A stretch of DNA of 64,000 bases from Psococerastis gibbosa. Lineage: Eukaryota; Arthropoda; Insecta; Psocodea; Psocidae. A model generated the notes under the pieces. The model saw only the letters and a list, made by a program, of their open reading frames with translations. It ran no database searches and had not been told where the DNA came from. Shown here in pieces: positions 19,535 through 30,823 of this stretch (positions are counted from its first letter, which is position 1; every line of letters starts with the position of its first letter). The stretch spans positions 28,008,519 to 28,072,518 of the forward strand of contig OZ020491.1 of assembly GCA_963971405.1 (NCBI GenBank). Direction: 5' to 3'. The translations under genes were made by a program, and so were the position numbers.

Positions 19535-19696
19535 TAATTTGGCGGCAATTCCACCGCCTTCGTTTTGCATAATGCACGTGACATTGACATGGTAACAGAC
19601 ATCATTAATAGGTCTTTAATGTCTGCTACCACATCAATGTCACGTGCATTATGCAAAACGATGGCGGTGGAATTGCCGCCTATGCTAAACATGACG
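19535..19696. mobile_element. Hairpin MITE (family M)
   Basis: ggcggcaattccaccgcc with cgttttgcataatgcacgtg at the left mirrors cacgtgcattatgcaaaacg and ggcggtggaattgccgcc at the right. The short loop is near 19608. The inner words ggtaacagacatcatt and aatgtctgctaccac are shared with family members at 29143, 33426 and 62855. Confidence 0.85.
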
Positions 19697-20655
19697 GGGC
19701 AGCCCTAAAAGAACATCAAATTTCGCGCAAGATTTTTGTCTGCTGCCACGTAAATTTAATACTCTATCCCGAAGCCCGCAAAATTAATCGAATACCAGTA
19801 TTACTATGGGCAAAGTTTCTATTTGCATTTGTTACGGCGGATAGGGTCTTGCCCAAGAACAAGCAGTAATGTATTTCCGAATTGGCAGACTTCGCGCGCC
19901 CCTATATGGGTATATATTTAGTATTAAGTACCTTTACAAAAAAGAAATTAGGCGTGGTTTATCTATAGGAATAGTCGATTTATTAAGGTTTGTCTTGCAC
20001 AACTCAATGCAAGAAGCATGGGAAGAATCTTGGTTCTTGTGCAAAACACTAAAGTTGCAGTAGGAGGTACTAACCCCAACCGGTTTCCCCCATGGGAGAA
20101 AAAGATTATTAAGATTGGGTGGATCCAGGTTCGACAGAAAATTATTCCCCATTTTTTTCGGTAGATAGTGTAATAAATTTTATAAATAAAAAAAAAAACC
20201 TCACCCTCAACTTTACTCCTGACTTCAAATAAGGCATGCAGGCATAAACAAATGAGGGAGACAGATGGGTAGGCATTTGAATAAAACAGGTAGTTTATTT
20301 TTGAATTTACCACCCTCCCCCGTAAGTTCCTACCTACTCCAAATGTCATTTTCTCTAGACCCTACCGCTGCTTTTACAGCACTAATGACCCGTGGTTTCT
20401 TTCAGGGGGGAACTTAAATAACAACTTTTCCCAAATTATCATATTTTTTATGAGTTTTTCGGGCCACGAAACCTCAGCAGCTTTTCTCGACATTACAACG
20501 GCTGTTTCAGCAGTTTTTGGTTAGCGGTTTTTTGTTGGTGGTTTTGAAGCGGAAAGGTATATTGTACTAACACTGGGATACATTCGCATTATCCACGGCA
20601 GATGGGAGAACGGCGTCTGAAGGATCAGACAAAATACCGAAATACATACCCTATT
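19697..20655. other. No gene seen
   Basis: Several short frames overlap on both strands, none with a recognisable motif. Confidence 0.4.
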
Positions 20656-20659
20656 CACC

Positions 20660-21367
20660 TCCCCGAAATTGGAACTGAAAGGGCGTCGTACGCAATGGCT
20701 GGGTCATTAGAACCGAATGCCGACGGCGAGGGTGCCGAAGCTGCTTTTGGAAGACACCTTCAACCACCCTAGGCTGCCCAGTAGGCTAAGGATCAGTCAC
20801 AATGCCGAAATACAAACCCTATTTGCCTCCCTGATCATAATTTTGGAACTGAAAGGGCGTCGTATCCAGTGGCTGGGTCTACCGAATGCAGGCGGGGAAG
20901 GCACCGAAGCTGGTTTTGGAAGACACATTCAACCACCCCATAGGCTGTCCAGTAGGCCAAGGATCAGGCGCAATGCCGAAATACATACCCTATTTGCCTC
21001 CCTGATCATAATTTTGGAACTGAAAGGGCGTCGTATCCAGTGGCTGGGTCTACCGAATGCAGGCGTAGAAGGCGCCGAAGCTGGTTTTGGAAGACACATT
21101 CAACCACCCCATAGGCTGTCCAGTAGGCCAAGGATCAGGCGCAATGCCGAAATACATGCCCCATTCGCCTCCCCGAAGATAATATTGGAAATGAAAGGGC
21201 GTCGTATCCAATGGCTGAGTCATGTGAATGCAGGCGGTGAGGGCGCCGAAGCTGGTTTGGAAGACACCTTCAACCACCATAGACTGCCCGGTAGGCCAAG
21301 GCTTAGAGGGATGGACCAAGTACTAGAAGATGTGCACGCTACCTGCACCCGAGACGGCATGGTGTAG
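20660..21367 (+). mobile_element. LINE ORF tail amplified as in-frame 171-bp tandem repeat
   Basis: The word tgaaagggcgtcgta recurs at 20676, 20850, 21021 and 21192, giving periods of 174, 171 and 171 bp, all multiples of three. The plus frame 20717-21367 (216 codons) therefore stays open, repeating LKGRRIQWLG, NAGGEGAEAG and HRLSSRPRIR. The last unit continues into PGRPRLRGMDQVLEDVHATC. This matches the usual end of a LINE reverse transcriptase (RRIQWLGHV ... GRPRLRWMDQV). Only this tail is present. Confidence 0.8.
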
Positions 21368-21534
21368 AGGCAGTGGCCAAAAGTCCCCCCGGGCTAACCT
21401 AAGTAGAGTAAGACAAGTCTGGGATTTAGTAACTCTATAATAGAGAACAAAATCGTTCCAGTAGTTTGGGCTCTATCTCGGTGCATACACACAAACCACA
21501 AAACCACTTTTTTGGACACCGGAGACCTGATGAA

Positions 21535-21759
21535 CAGTGGCGGCTCTAGAAATTTTAAGGCGGTGGGGCCAAGGGGGCATGACTTCTATCTGGGGGGCCA
21601 ATGAAAAAACAAAACATTTTTCATTGGGAGTATACCGTTCAATAATTCTGCAATTTAACAACATGTAAAATATCTCAAAGGTGGGGGGGGGGGCGGAGGG
21701 GCCGGAGAAACTGTTGGGAGGGCCAGGCCCCCTCGGGCACCCCCGTAGCGCCGCCACTG
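21535..21759. mobile_element. hAT MITE with perfect TSD
   Basis: 225 bp flanked by perfect 8-bp duplications ctgatgaa (21527-21534 and 21760-21767). The ends are cagtggcggctctaga and cgtagcgccgccactg. The interior carries a G run near 21683. Non-coding. Confidence 0.9.
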
Positions 21760-21879
21760 CTGATGAAGAATCATCAGGTATTGTATGTGTATTGGTACTT
21801 ATACTTGAAAGTTGAATGCATAAGTTCCAATTTTAGGCAAAGTTCTCCTGCCCCCCCCCCCCCGAGAAAAATGTCTAAA

Positions 21880-22110
21880 TCCGCGCCTGGTACCACCATT
21901 CAGAACAGGTTTAGCAATTTGACCGTCATGCCTATAGGGAATGAGACGACTAGGTCGCAGAGCGTGCCAGAACTTGTAAAAAAATTTCAGGAGTCTAAAA
22001 ACAATTTATTTTTGAAATTGTATTGTATTTAATACATATTAAAAAAATAATAAATAATAAAACAGTCATTTAATTTACTAGGCAGATTTCAGAAGTGAAT
22101 GAGCAATGAA
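21880..22110 (+). repeat. Dispersed repeat family Q (unoccupied copy)
   Basis: The block starting ggtaccaccattcagaacag is continuous here to gagcaatgaatcaaaagt. The second copy, at 30605-32225, is interrupted by the LTR element. It therefore serves as a natural empty-site comparison. Confidence 0.8.
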
Positions 22111-22262
22111 TCAAAAGTGGGGTTCTTAAGAAATTTTGGGAATTTACGCCAATGGAATCATGGGTAACACAAAATCTCGAAATTGAAAATTTAGTCGTTA
22201 ACAATACTCCGTTAGTTATTATTTTTTTAAGAACTTTTTATGGACCCAGGCCTACTTATATA

Positions 22263-22490
22263 GTGGTCCATAGATCCCTTGTCCTATGTCCACGACCCCA
22301 TTGATTTCGGACATTATTTGTATTGTTTCCGTATGCATTTTTGGCCATTGACAAACTGGCATATACGTTCTCGATGTCAACCTACATCGGCTACAAGCGA
22401 TAATAGACAAGCTGAGACAAGCTTACCGTTGACGCAATGAAACAGCCGAAAGCATGACTTAACCAAGTACAGATACGAGTCTTCATAATA
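22263..22490 (+). repeat. Dispersed repeat family T, copy 1
   Basis: Runs from gtggtccatagatcccttgt to accaagtacagatacgagtc. Other copies lie at 34587, 42945 (split), 44010 (-), 46728, 47575 (-) and 63755. There is no tRNA-like head and no ORF, so it may be a SINE or MITE of unknown class. Confidence 0.75.
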
Positions 22491-23147
22491 CTTACTTCAT
22501 TTATAAGTGAAAGTAAAAAAAGAAAAAGAAATTGACGAAGCTCTAGAAAGGCTCCTTGCGTACTCTCAAAATACTGCCTCTTCCACATCTTTCCCCATAA
22601 TACCTTATTGGTAGGGACGCACTTCAAACCGATTCTAATGGTCCAACTTCTCCCGAAACCTCCCCTATAATATAATGCTTTCTAACAGTCTTCAACTTTG
22701 GCCTTGAAACCTTTCAAACCTTTTCCCCTTCCCCAGCCTATTCATAGAGCCTTTTTCTTATTGTTTACGAGCTTTGCTCCCAAAGGAAAAAACCTGTCTT
22801 ATCCATCATGATGGGAAACCCCATCCATCTCACAGTACTACCAACTTTAAAAAAAAAGTATCTCACCAGTTTCGGCAACTTTTGAAATTTTTTATACGTT
22901 TATAACCTCTGGTTTTCTAACCCTCTTCCGCGATTTTCGTGTTGGGTTTTTTGACAGGTAATTCACCTTGACACCCCTTTTTAGTATTTTTCTCTTATTT
23001 TCATTTTCTTCCTTTTTTTGGCAGCTTGGGGTTTTTAGCGTTCACTTATATTACTGTCGCGCGCGTTGGGGAATGTTTAACCCAAGTGCTTCTGATTTGT
23101 TTCGTCCCAGAGAGGATTGGAGAACTTGGAATTTGTTTCAGAGGGTT
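22491..23147. other. No gene seen
   Basis: AT-rich and pyrimidine-rich stretches only. Confidence 0.35.
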
Positions 23148-23634
23148 GCCGACGGTCTTACCATGTTGATTCCATGAGAGCAGAACATGTTTCAAACTGC
23201 GGCAAACTTGGTAGTGTGCACAGCGTTGGCAGGGGAACATGGTGGGATATGATAACGCGCTGAGACTATACCAGTCAGTCTACGTGCGTGTCGAGTCCTG
23301 GTCACCTCCGATTTAATCGTGTGACTTTACCATGTTCCCCAAGTGGTACGGAATCCACTATAATCAGGAGGTCCACCGTTTCAGTCAACTCCCCTTCTCC
23401 CTGAAGGAGTCTGCCCTTAGGGTGCCTCAAGTTAATACAATTATTTGGGTTTAACTAATTCGGGTTATAGTTATAACAAGTTTTTTTTAATTTTTGTAAT
23501 TTTTTGTTTATTAAAATGAAATACCACGAAGTCACGAGTTATCAAAGTTATCAAACGGACTCACTCCCCCCGCCAGGCTGAACAGGGTTGCTTGAAAGCA
23601 GAAATGCTCAAAGCAGGCTTTAGAATCAATATAA
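23148..23634 (+). mobile_element. 5S rRNA-headed SINE (family U), copy 1, with insertion
   Basis: The head gccgacggtcttaccatgtt gattcc resembles the start of arthropod 5S rRNA. The body includes gtcgagtcctggtcacctcc, and the 3' end has gcttgaaagcagaaatgctc. The flanks share a gtttca-agaggtt word, a probable target duplication. About 108 bp (23438-23547) interrupt it: a copy of the retroposon seen at 40553-41098. Confidence 0.75.
23438..23547 (+). mobile_element. Short retroposon P inserted in SINE U
   Basis: Contains attatttgggtttaactaat, ataacaagttttttt and attaaaatgaaataccacga with agtcacgag. These match the 3' end of the hairpin retroposon at 40978-41090. It interrupts the U-SINE block gtgcctcaagttaata / aacggactcac. 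Confidence 0.7.
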
Positions 23635-23839
23635 CTGTTTCAAGAGGTTGTGTTTCTTTTCTTCAGTACGATAAGCTAATGAGGAATACCCGACTTAGTG
23701 TTCTGCAGGTCCTGGAATTTCATTTTTTTACATATATCAAATTTATGATAATTTTTCTTTGCCGGAAATGTAGGTATACGGGACTTACACTCTCAGAACT
23801 ACTGATATGAGTTATGTGTATTTATTTTATTTCATTTAT

Positions 23840-24081
23840 ATCGTCGCTGATACTGCAAAATGCCGTGTGTCAAAAAATGCGAAGTACAGCCTTGCAGGTT
23901 AGCACCATGGCGACCAAAATAAAGGAATATACCATGTAGCAAACGTTCACTTGTGAACAGCCAATAGGAAGGAAGCAATAAATACATAAAATAATAAATA
24001 AATAAATAAGAAAAGTTAGACATGTTTTTTCTCCTGAAAAGTAAGCTTTTCACAAGCGACATTTTGCGGTATCAGCGACGA
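23840..24081. mobile_element. MITE with ~22-bp TIRs
   Basis: atcgtcgctgatactgcaaa atg at the left mirrors cattttgcggtatcagcgac at the right (one mismatch). About 242 bp, no ORF. Target duplication not clear. Confidence 0.65.
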
Positions 24082-24740
24082 TTTTTTTCCGGGACATTTA
24101 AGAGGTTGCATAACTTGAGTTTTGAAGGGAATTCGTATCCAATATTCGAAACACAAGCAAAAATTTAAACGCACATCAAAGAATTAACGGCCACATCGTC
24201 GTATTGTTACCATATAATCCGATAATCCCGAAAATGCGACTGAAAACGAGATAAAAAGAGATATTGTCCTAAAAATTACAATAAAAGCGAATATTTTCAT
24301 CACAATTCACAGCTTTTGTCAAACCAGCGCAGTAACACTTCATAAAATAAAAATTAAAACGTAACCGCTAGCCTGTCAAATAAAATCGGGGAAATAAACA
24401 CGAAAAAAAGGAAAATATTAAAATTATTTTGGAAACTAAGCGTAACATACCAGCATTTCAAAATGATTCAGCAGTCAATCTTAATTAGGGGTTGACATTT
24501 TCGGCAAAAAGATTAATATTTTGAGTGCTATTTACTGTACTATATATTTTTCAAATGAATGAAATGGTAAAAGATTGTATTGATGCGATTTACCTTTAAC
24601 ATTGCCGAAATATTGACTGGAAAATTTATTATGAAATGATGAAACTCAGCTGAATGCAGGGATGGATCCAGCCCATTTGCTTCCCCAACTTAAGTTAATT
24701 TAATGCCAGCATTAAATATTAATCAATAAATGTTGACTTT
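24082..24740. other. AT-rich, no gene seen
   Basis: Nothing recognised. Confidence 0.35.
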
Positions 24741-24741
24741 T

Positions 24742-24940
24742 TGTTCTATTACTCGTACTAAGCCAACCTAGCGGAGTTAAGGCAATAAAACCAACTCTCT
24801 TACACTCAACTAGGAAGACCCTGGACCACCTGCTTTACATTCCCTCCGAAGCATGGCCAGAAAATTTAGCAAGTGTGGGACTCGAACCAACAACCCATCG
24901 GGTGAAAGTCGTAGTCTACCACTACTCTACTTGTCATATT
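24742..24940 (-). mobile_element. SINE family W, minus copy
   Basis: ggactcgaaccaacaaccca (reverse of the B-box region), tgaaagtcgtagtctaccac and gcatggccagaaaat give the tRNA-derived head and body in minus orientation. Confidence 0.75.
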
Positions 24941-25299
24941 ATATAATGCTGAAATATATTCTACAAGATACCCCTGCTCCGGTAGCCGGTAGTACTTTCA
25001 CATTTCACCCACCCCTATCTTTGACCCCTTGTTTTTGCATCAGCCCGAGTTACCCCGGCGTACGGTAATAATACTATCTTATCAGTCCAAAGGGGACACA
25101 CAAACTCCAGCATCTGCAACGTGCCTGGAAATCTTCCAACCGCATGTTATAACCCAAGCTGGGGTCAAGAGGGACGCTTAACCTTCTTTACTAACTGCCC
25201 CTAATAAATATTAATTTAAACCATCCAACTTACTATATTTCTTCTGCATATTTTATGAGAAAATACCATGTCTTGCAATCATGTATATACCATATCGGA
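24941..25299. other. No gene seen
   Basis: Weak similarity between 25100-25230 and 27110-27250 (shared ctggggtca and ctgcccctaataaat-like words). Possibly an unclassified old repeat. Confidence 0.35.
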
Positions 25300-26185
25300 G
25301 CAACTATATGTTTTTGCTTTCCAATTTATACGTAGTATAAGGAAAGCTTTGTGATGGTCGAAATTTTCGATTCCGAGATTTCAACGGATTTACACGTTTT
25401 GAGGTCCCAGGAACCCAAAAAAGTGGTTTTTACAAAATGTCTTACTGTCGGTCGGTCTGTCGGTCGGTCTGTCTGTTCGTCGATTTCCGGGCAAACTACT
25501 CAGTGGATTTGAGTGAAATTTGGCATGTAGGTTCACAAAAATCATACCTCAGGACCATTTTTTTTTTTGGGCTAACTCAATTTGGGGGGGTTTTATTTTC
25601 AAAAAACTCCAAAAAAACGTCTAAAAAAATTATTTCTCAAAAACGGCTCCAACGATTTCTTTTAAATTCTCTTAGATTGTAGTCGTTATTAATGTTGACA
25701 AAATGCGGGGGGTCGCTTGCCCCTTGATAGTTTGCTTCTGGGGGTAAAAAAATAAAAATAACTAAATTTTAATGAAAAAATGACTAAAAAATGCGAAACC
25801 TTTCTATCGATGATTTCTACCTTCAAGCATGTTTTAGGTGTTAAATTGAGTAACGAAACCGGATAGGTTGCTTTCCCAAAAAAATATTTGGTTTTGCCCA
25901 AAAAATTATTTTTTGAAAAAAATGATAGAAAATTCGCGCTCAAATGCATTGCATGCCCTGCCATTATTGCTGTGTGGTAATTAATGTGTTTGTTTATTGA
26001 CCTATCGAGAATTTACCTCACTTCCAGTGACGTCAGGTGGACAACCCCCCCCCCCCGAGATATCGGAAATTCAACCATAGGAAAAATATTTGCCATAAAA
26101 TTACTAATTTTCTCTATCTAATAATTTTGATAAATTGGAAAGCATGTTCGAGTGAACTCGGATCGGTTCTTTTACAACGTTTTTT
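25300..26185 (+). repeat. Dispersed repeat family X, copy 1 (~880 bp)
   Basis: From ccaatttatacgtagtataa through a (GTCG/GTCT)n microsatellite at 25446-25480, the aaatttggcatgtaggttca word, gtgacgtcaggtgg with a C run, to gcatgttcgagtgaactcgg. The copy at 59545-60430 matches end to end in the opposite orientation. Partial copies are at 29345 and 54690-55400. No ORF is conserved between copies. Confidence 0.8.
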
Positions 26186-26490
26186 TAGTAAAGTCAATTT
26201 TCTTAGGAAAAATCGATCTTAGAATCGTCAAAAAGAACCTTTAAATTAGCAGAAATGCTCATCTACATTTCAAAATATAAGCTGCGGCCTTCACTAACAC
26301 CAGTGAGGCACAATTCTTTAACTCCTTCCTCGGGAATACAGGAACAAAAGTTTTTCCTTGTCATGTACCAAAACGTAGAAGAGCATTTCTGCTACTATAA
26401 CGGATATTTCTGACGACACTATGATCGATATTTGCTATTAAAATTGCATTTGTACAAAAAAATGGTTAGTGAAGGTAACCAAAACTAGAG
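26186..26490. other. No gene seen
   Basis: Nothing recognised. The word ggatatttctgacgac recurs at 28152. Confidence 0.3.
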
Positions 26491-26491
26491 G

Positions 26492-26725
26492 ATATAGGAA
26501 AAACTGGACATGGCGGGATTCGAAACCATCATCTACGCATAGCCGGGGGGTCGTCTTAACCACTGAACCACAAGCCCCGACAAGTGAGATTCATTTTAAA
26601 TCCTCTATTTATCGCATGTTCTTATTGACATTGTGATCCTGCGGTTTTAACGACGCCCCGGTTGGATTCAAATCCCGCCAAGTCCGTTTTTTTCTATATT
26701 ATCCCCTTTTCCCATGGCCTTTTCA
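26492..26725 (-). mobile_element. tRNA-derived SINE family V, inverted pair
   Basis: Minus reading: gggcttgtggttcagtggtt aagacg ... ggtttcgaatcccgccatgt, a tRNA-like D arm and B box. From about 26636 the complementary strand of the same head appears (ttttaacgacgccccggttg, ttcaaatcccgcc), so two copies face each other. Further copies are at 29058 and 35540. Confidence 0.65.
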
Positions 26726-26774
26726 ACCAAAGTTAATTTAATGTCAGTGTTATATATACTGTACTGTAATAATA

Positions 26775-27070
26775 CAGTTGTCCCTCGATAATCCGACAGG
26801 TACGGGACCGACGTGGTGTCCGATTATCGAAAAAAGCTTCTCCGTAATACGTTCGATCGATAATCGTAATTTTTTATACAGTATTAATAATCATTAAATA
26901 GCTAGGACGATGTAAAAGCACACTACAGTACTGTAAACCGTTACAAAAAATTTAATTAATGTAAGTCGTGTCTACTGCACAATGTTGGAGGTATAAAGCT
27001 GTGACAAGCCAGCCGGTGGCGCGTCGGACTACGTCGGATTTCAAAGTGTCGGATTATCGAGGGACAACTG
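26775..27070. mobile_element. pogo/Tigger-type MITE
   Basis: Perfect 24-bp inverted ends (cagttgtccctcgataatcc ... ggattatcgagggacaactg) flanked by TA on both sides. The CAGT start and tccctcg-ataatccgac wording are those of the pogo/Tigger branch of Tc1/mariner. 296 bp, non-coding. Confidence 0.88.
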
Positions 27071-27605
27071 TATTGCAATATAGTGAATTAGTGAGGGTGC
27101 TTCGACTTATTCTTAATGTGCCTTGTGCCTGGGAATTTTCAAAGCGGCTGTTTATAGCCAATTGTACCGTAGGCTGGGGTCAGACGGGCCCTCCCCACAC
27201 ACATAACCTCCCTTACAAACTGTCCCTAATAAATTTCAACCCTCCCCGACAATATCGAAGTATTTAGAGCTTCCCTTATGTCTTTGAAAATGTTCTAAAA
27301 ATATTAAATTGCCCCCTCGGACGGTTTCTTGTGATATTTTTTCTGCTACTACTGCCATGTATTCATGGGTGAATGCATTTTTATTAATACTTTATGTGTA
27401 ATTTTATACAATTTTTATTACTAGCTGCCTTTTGATCTTATTGTAGGGTGGCTCCCCTTCTGTACCAGTTGAAGTCAAGGCACATTATTAATTTTTTAAA
27501 GAAAAAAAAATTGTTTCCCAAAATACAATTTTCTTATAAGAAATCGGTTTTACTAAACGGTTTGTCTTCTATTTTCCTTTAAATTTTTAAGCAATAATAG
27601 ATCAG
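27071..27605. other. No gene seen
   Basis: AT-rich. Only the weak repeat relationship mentioned for 25100-25230. Confidence 0.35.
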
Positions 27606-27774
27606 CAGCCTGATCGAGGCGATTATAATACCGGGGTTAAATAAATACCCTAAGATTATAACTGTAAACAAACAAATTTTGAATAGCACATTCCATTATA
27701 AAATTATCTTGTTTGCATTTTTATTACCAGGGGATTAAATAAATACCGGCATTATAATCGCCTTGATCAGGCTG
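27606..27774. mobile_element. MITE family K, complete copy
   Basis: Inverted ends cagcctgatcgaggcgatta and taatcgccttgatcaggctg, followed inward by ccgg and aaataaatacc on both sides. 169 bp. Related partial copies at 1130-1262 and at the right edge of the window. Confidence 0.8.
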
Positions 27775-28177
27775 TAGGAATAGTCCAGTTAATATAGAAT
27801 TAGGATATTAAATGGAAGATCGAGGTTCGAGAACTGATAGGAAGCAAAGTTTTCCACCTGGTCATCTTTTTCTATAAACGCCTCTTCTATCGAACCTTTT
27901 TGGACCTTTTTGGAGACTGCTGTTCTGAAGTCGTGCTCTTGCCAAACCACTGCCTCAGGGTTCTCAACCAGGACGCCTACAGCAGGACTGTCGTACCGGC
28001 GACTCTCCATGAGGATAAGGCGCAGTCAAAGTAAAGTCAGTAGTCCTAAGGAAAACCATAAGAACTCCAAGATCAAGAACAAGTTCTTTGGGGTCAGAGA
28101 AGGCCACATGTCTTGTATCGAAATGTAGCAGAGAATTTCTGCTAATTCATGGATATTTCTGACGACTGTACTATCGA
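27775..28177. other. No gene seen
   Basis: Short frames on both strands (27789-28010, 27910-28128) have no recognisable motif. Confidence 0.35.
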
Positions 28178-28535
28178 CTAACGGCCTTACCATGTTGAAT
28201 CCATGAGAGCAGAGCATGTTTCAAACTGCGACAAACTTGGTAGTGTGCACAGCGTTGGCAGGGGAACATGGTGGGACACGATAACACTCTGAGACTATAC
28301 CAGTCAATCTACGTCCTGGTCACTTCCGATTTAATCGTGTGACTTTACCATGTTCCCCAAGTGGTTCGGAATCCACTTTAAGCAGGAGATCCACCCTGTC
28401 AGTCAGCTCCCCTTTCCCCGAGGTGAAAGAGTCTGCCCTTAGGGTGCTTCAAGTTAACAAACAGACTCACTCTCCCCGCCTGGCTGGCAGGGTTGCTAAA
28501 AGCAGAAATGCTGCAAGCAAGCGTTCGAAACAACA
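28178..28535 (+). mobile_element. 5S-headed SINE family U, copy 2
   Basis: Head acggccttaccatgttgaat, body and 3' end (gcagaaatgctgcaagcaag) as in other U copies. The word actatcga flanks it on both sides (28170-28177 and 28536-28543), a probable target duplication. Confidence 0.8.
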
Positions 28536-28984
28536 ACTATCGATATTTCTTCAGTAAAAATCACTATATGCCGAAAAAAACGGTTAGTACTCCGACCCAG
28601 CTAACAAAATCGAAAAATTAAATTAGAAAAAAAAGCGCGGGCTTTTCCATAAAATTTTCCTGCAATAAATCAGAAAAGGGTGCATGGAGTGGCGTACCCG
28701 ATAAGACTATATCTACCCAAATTTCATGCCCACTGTCCGGCTTCCATTTTACATAAATTTATATTAAAGTGTCCACTCTCTCTAGCTAAAGGTTCTTTCC
28801 CGGTCTTCTTTATCTCTTATGAATTTTATTACAGGTTTGCGGAATTTAGGCATAACCTTTTTTTCTGGGACTTCTGGTATAGTTGGTTAACGTATTCTGC
28901 GGTCGTTAAAAGCTATGAAAGGTTCGTTAGCAGTAGCTGGGTAGCTCAGACGCCCCTGAGCCTCTGAGAAACAATCTCAATAGT
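28536..28984. other. No gene seen
   Basis: Frame 28680-28967 has no recognisable motif. Confidence 0.35.
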
Positions 28985-29045
28985 GCCATTGAAGATGTCG
29001 ACCACAGATGCATGCTGACGAAACGTTTGGAAGTAGAAAACATCC
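28985..29045 (+). mobile_element. Penelope-like 3' scrap
   Basis: ttgaagatgtcgaccacaga and gacgaaacgtttggaagta match the terminal part of the Penelope-like fragment at 4640-4684 in the opposite orientation. Confidence 0.65.
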
Positions 29046-29057
29046 GAAATAGGGTAT

Positions 29058-29135
29058 CAGGGAAAAACTGAATCCGGTGAGACTTGAACCCACGAACTAC
29101 GCCTTATAGGGGTATTGTGTTAACACGGATTCCAC
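29058..29135 (-). mobile_element. SINE family V head scrap
   Basis: Reverse reading contains ggttcaagtctcaccggatt with gttaacacaat, resembling the tRNA-like head at 26492. Confidence 0.45.
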
Positions 29136-29142
29136 CGTACTA

Positions 29143-29286
29143 AGGCGGGGTTTCCACATACGTCAATGGTCAATGAGAAATATGGTTTTGACGTGGTAGC
29201 AGACATTTTTAGTATGTCTTTAATGTCTGCCAAAACGTCAATTTCATATTTCTTATTGACCATTGACGTTTGTGGAAACCCCGCCT
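29143..29286. mobile_element. Hairpin MITE family M, near-perfect
   Basis: aggcggggtttccacatacg with tcaatggtcaatgagaaata folds onto the right half ending ccccgcct. TA dinucleotides flank both ends (29141-29142 and 29287-29288). The central word is acgtggtagcagacat / aatgtctgcc. 144 bp. Confidence 0.9.
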
Positions 29287-29344
29287 TAGCTTATACCAGA
29301 TACCCTGCTCGATGCTCAACAAGACGATAAGATGCGCTTTTTGT

Positions 29345-29570
29345 TTTCCTATATTTATACATAGTTTAAGGAAAGCTTTTAAATGGTCGAAATGTTCGAT
29401 TATCAGTGGATTTACACGCTTTGGAACCAAAAAAGTGGTTTTTACGAAATCCCTGTCTGTCTGTCTGTTCGTCAATTTGTTGGCAAACTACCCTGTGGAT
29501 TTTGATGAAATTTGGCACGTGCGTTTACAATAATCATAACTCGGAACAATTTTTTTTGGCTAACCTAACA
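29345..29570 (+). repeat. Family X partial copy
   Basis: ggaaagcttttaaatggtcg, aaaagtggtttttacgaaat and aatttggcacgtgcgtttac match the 5' third of family X. Confidence 0.7.
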
Positions 29571-29857
29571 TAACCTAACCTATTACTCAAAATGCTTAAA
29601 ACCCCAATACTTTAGACCTACTTTTGCAAACTTTTTCTTCAGGGGAGACCCCCGGGCCCCCTCAGTGGTAGCTTTATTCGTTTGTAAAATCTCAACTGTA
29701 CTACTGCTTGCAAAATGCGTAAAACCTCACTAATTTGGGCCTATTTATAGATTTTCTTTCTCCGGGGGAGACCCCCGAGCCCCCCGTTCTCCAGGGTATA
29801 ACATGCGCAAAACCTCAATAATTTCGAACTATTTATCAATTTTAGGGAGATGATGAG
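29571..29857. other. No gene seen
   Basis: Two similar ~100-bp segments with gggagacccccgggcccc and gggagacccccgagcccc words (29640-29660 and 29765-29785) suggest an old internal duplication. Confidence 0.4.
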
Positions 29858-30583
29858 TACCTATTGAGATGGCGACCAATGTTCGACATTCGGAAACTTT
29901 CTTCACAACTTTTCATTTCATTAGATTTTAGGAAACACTATTTAGTTACAAGATGGCGGCCGATTGAAACCTTGTATAATTCATATCTCAGTTAATATTG
30001 GTCATAGAGGAATGAGTTAAAACTTGACTGAAAGTCCGTATTATTATCTATGATAATGGTAATCACTACTTTTTTCGAAAAATCAACCATTTTAACATGG
30101 CATCCATTCAAAGTGAAAATAATTTGATAACTAGAAGTTCATAGTCGGCATTGTGGCTCGAAATTTGGAACACAAGAGTGTTTTGTGTGTTGATGTTGTG
30201 GTCGGGAAAATAATGAAGTATTTGTTATTTGTTATTACATAGTACATAGCGTAGGTAGTGTAGCAAGCACGTAGCCAGGGAGGGGGCTTTGGGGGCTGGA
30301 GCCCCCCCCCCCCCCAGAATGTAAAAAATGGAAGAAAAAAAGAAGATTATTATTGTAAATGAGTGAAATGAGTTTTTTGTATATATTATTATGGAGCTGA
30401 TTTATTAATAAAAGACCCGCCGTTTTATTGGGGATATTCCATACCCCCCCGCCCCGGACCCCCTGGTAGTTAGCCCCCCCCCCTCCGAAATAAAATCCTG
30501 GCTACGTGCTTGTAGTGTAGAGGAAAAGCAGGGTCTGCGGAATCTCCCTACTCCTGATCGGCCAGAGCCGAAAGGGATTTTTT
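29858..30583 (-). repeat. Family Y, minus copy, split by hAT MITE
   Basis: ttgagatggcgaccaatgtt, aagatggcggccgattgaaa and gatcggccagagccgaaagg give the whole family Y block in reverse. The hAT MITE at 30264-30512 interrupts it. Confidence 0.75.
30264..30512. mobile_element. hAT MITE with perfect TSD
   Basis: Perfect 8-bp duplication tagtgtag (30256-30263 and 30513-30520). Inverted ends caagcacgtagccagg / cctggctacgtgcttg (16 bp). 249 bp with C runs and no ORF. Confidence 0.92.
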
Positions 30584-30823
30584 TCTTCAGGGGAGACCCA
30601 CAGCCCCCCTTTCTCCGCACCTGGTAGTACCACCATTCAGAACAGGTTCATCAATTTGGCCGTAATGCATATAGAGAATGAGACGACAAGGTTGCTGAGC
30701 GTGTCAGAACTTGTAAAAAAATTCAAGAGGTTTAGAACAATTTTTTTAATTTTTAAATTTCGAAGAAAAAGTTTACTTTTTAATTTTTTTGTTTTACTGA
30801 ACGTGAATTAATATGAAGTGTAT

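Noticed and set aside
23148-23260. Possible functional 5S rRNA gene
   Set aside because: Only the head and promoter-like words match. The sequence is repeated with SINE bodies and lacks the full 5S secondary structure.
26540-26610. Possible tRNA gene on the minus strand
   Set aside because: The head is tRNA-like but repeated elsewhere with the same SINE body; the arms do not fold cleanly as a working tRNA.
29560-29582. Telomere-like (TTAGG)n remnant
   Set aside because: Only about three imperfect CCTAA units; too short to call an interstitial telomere.
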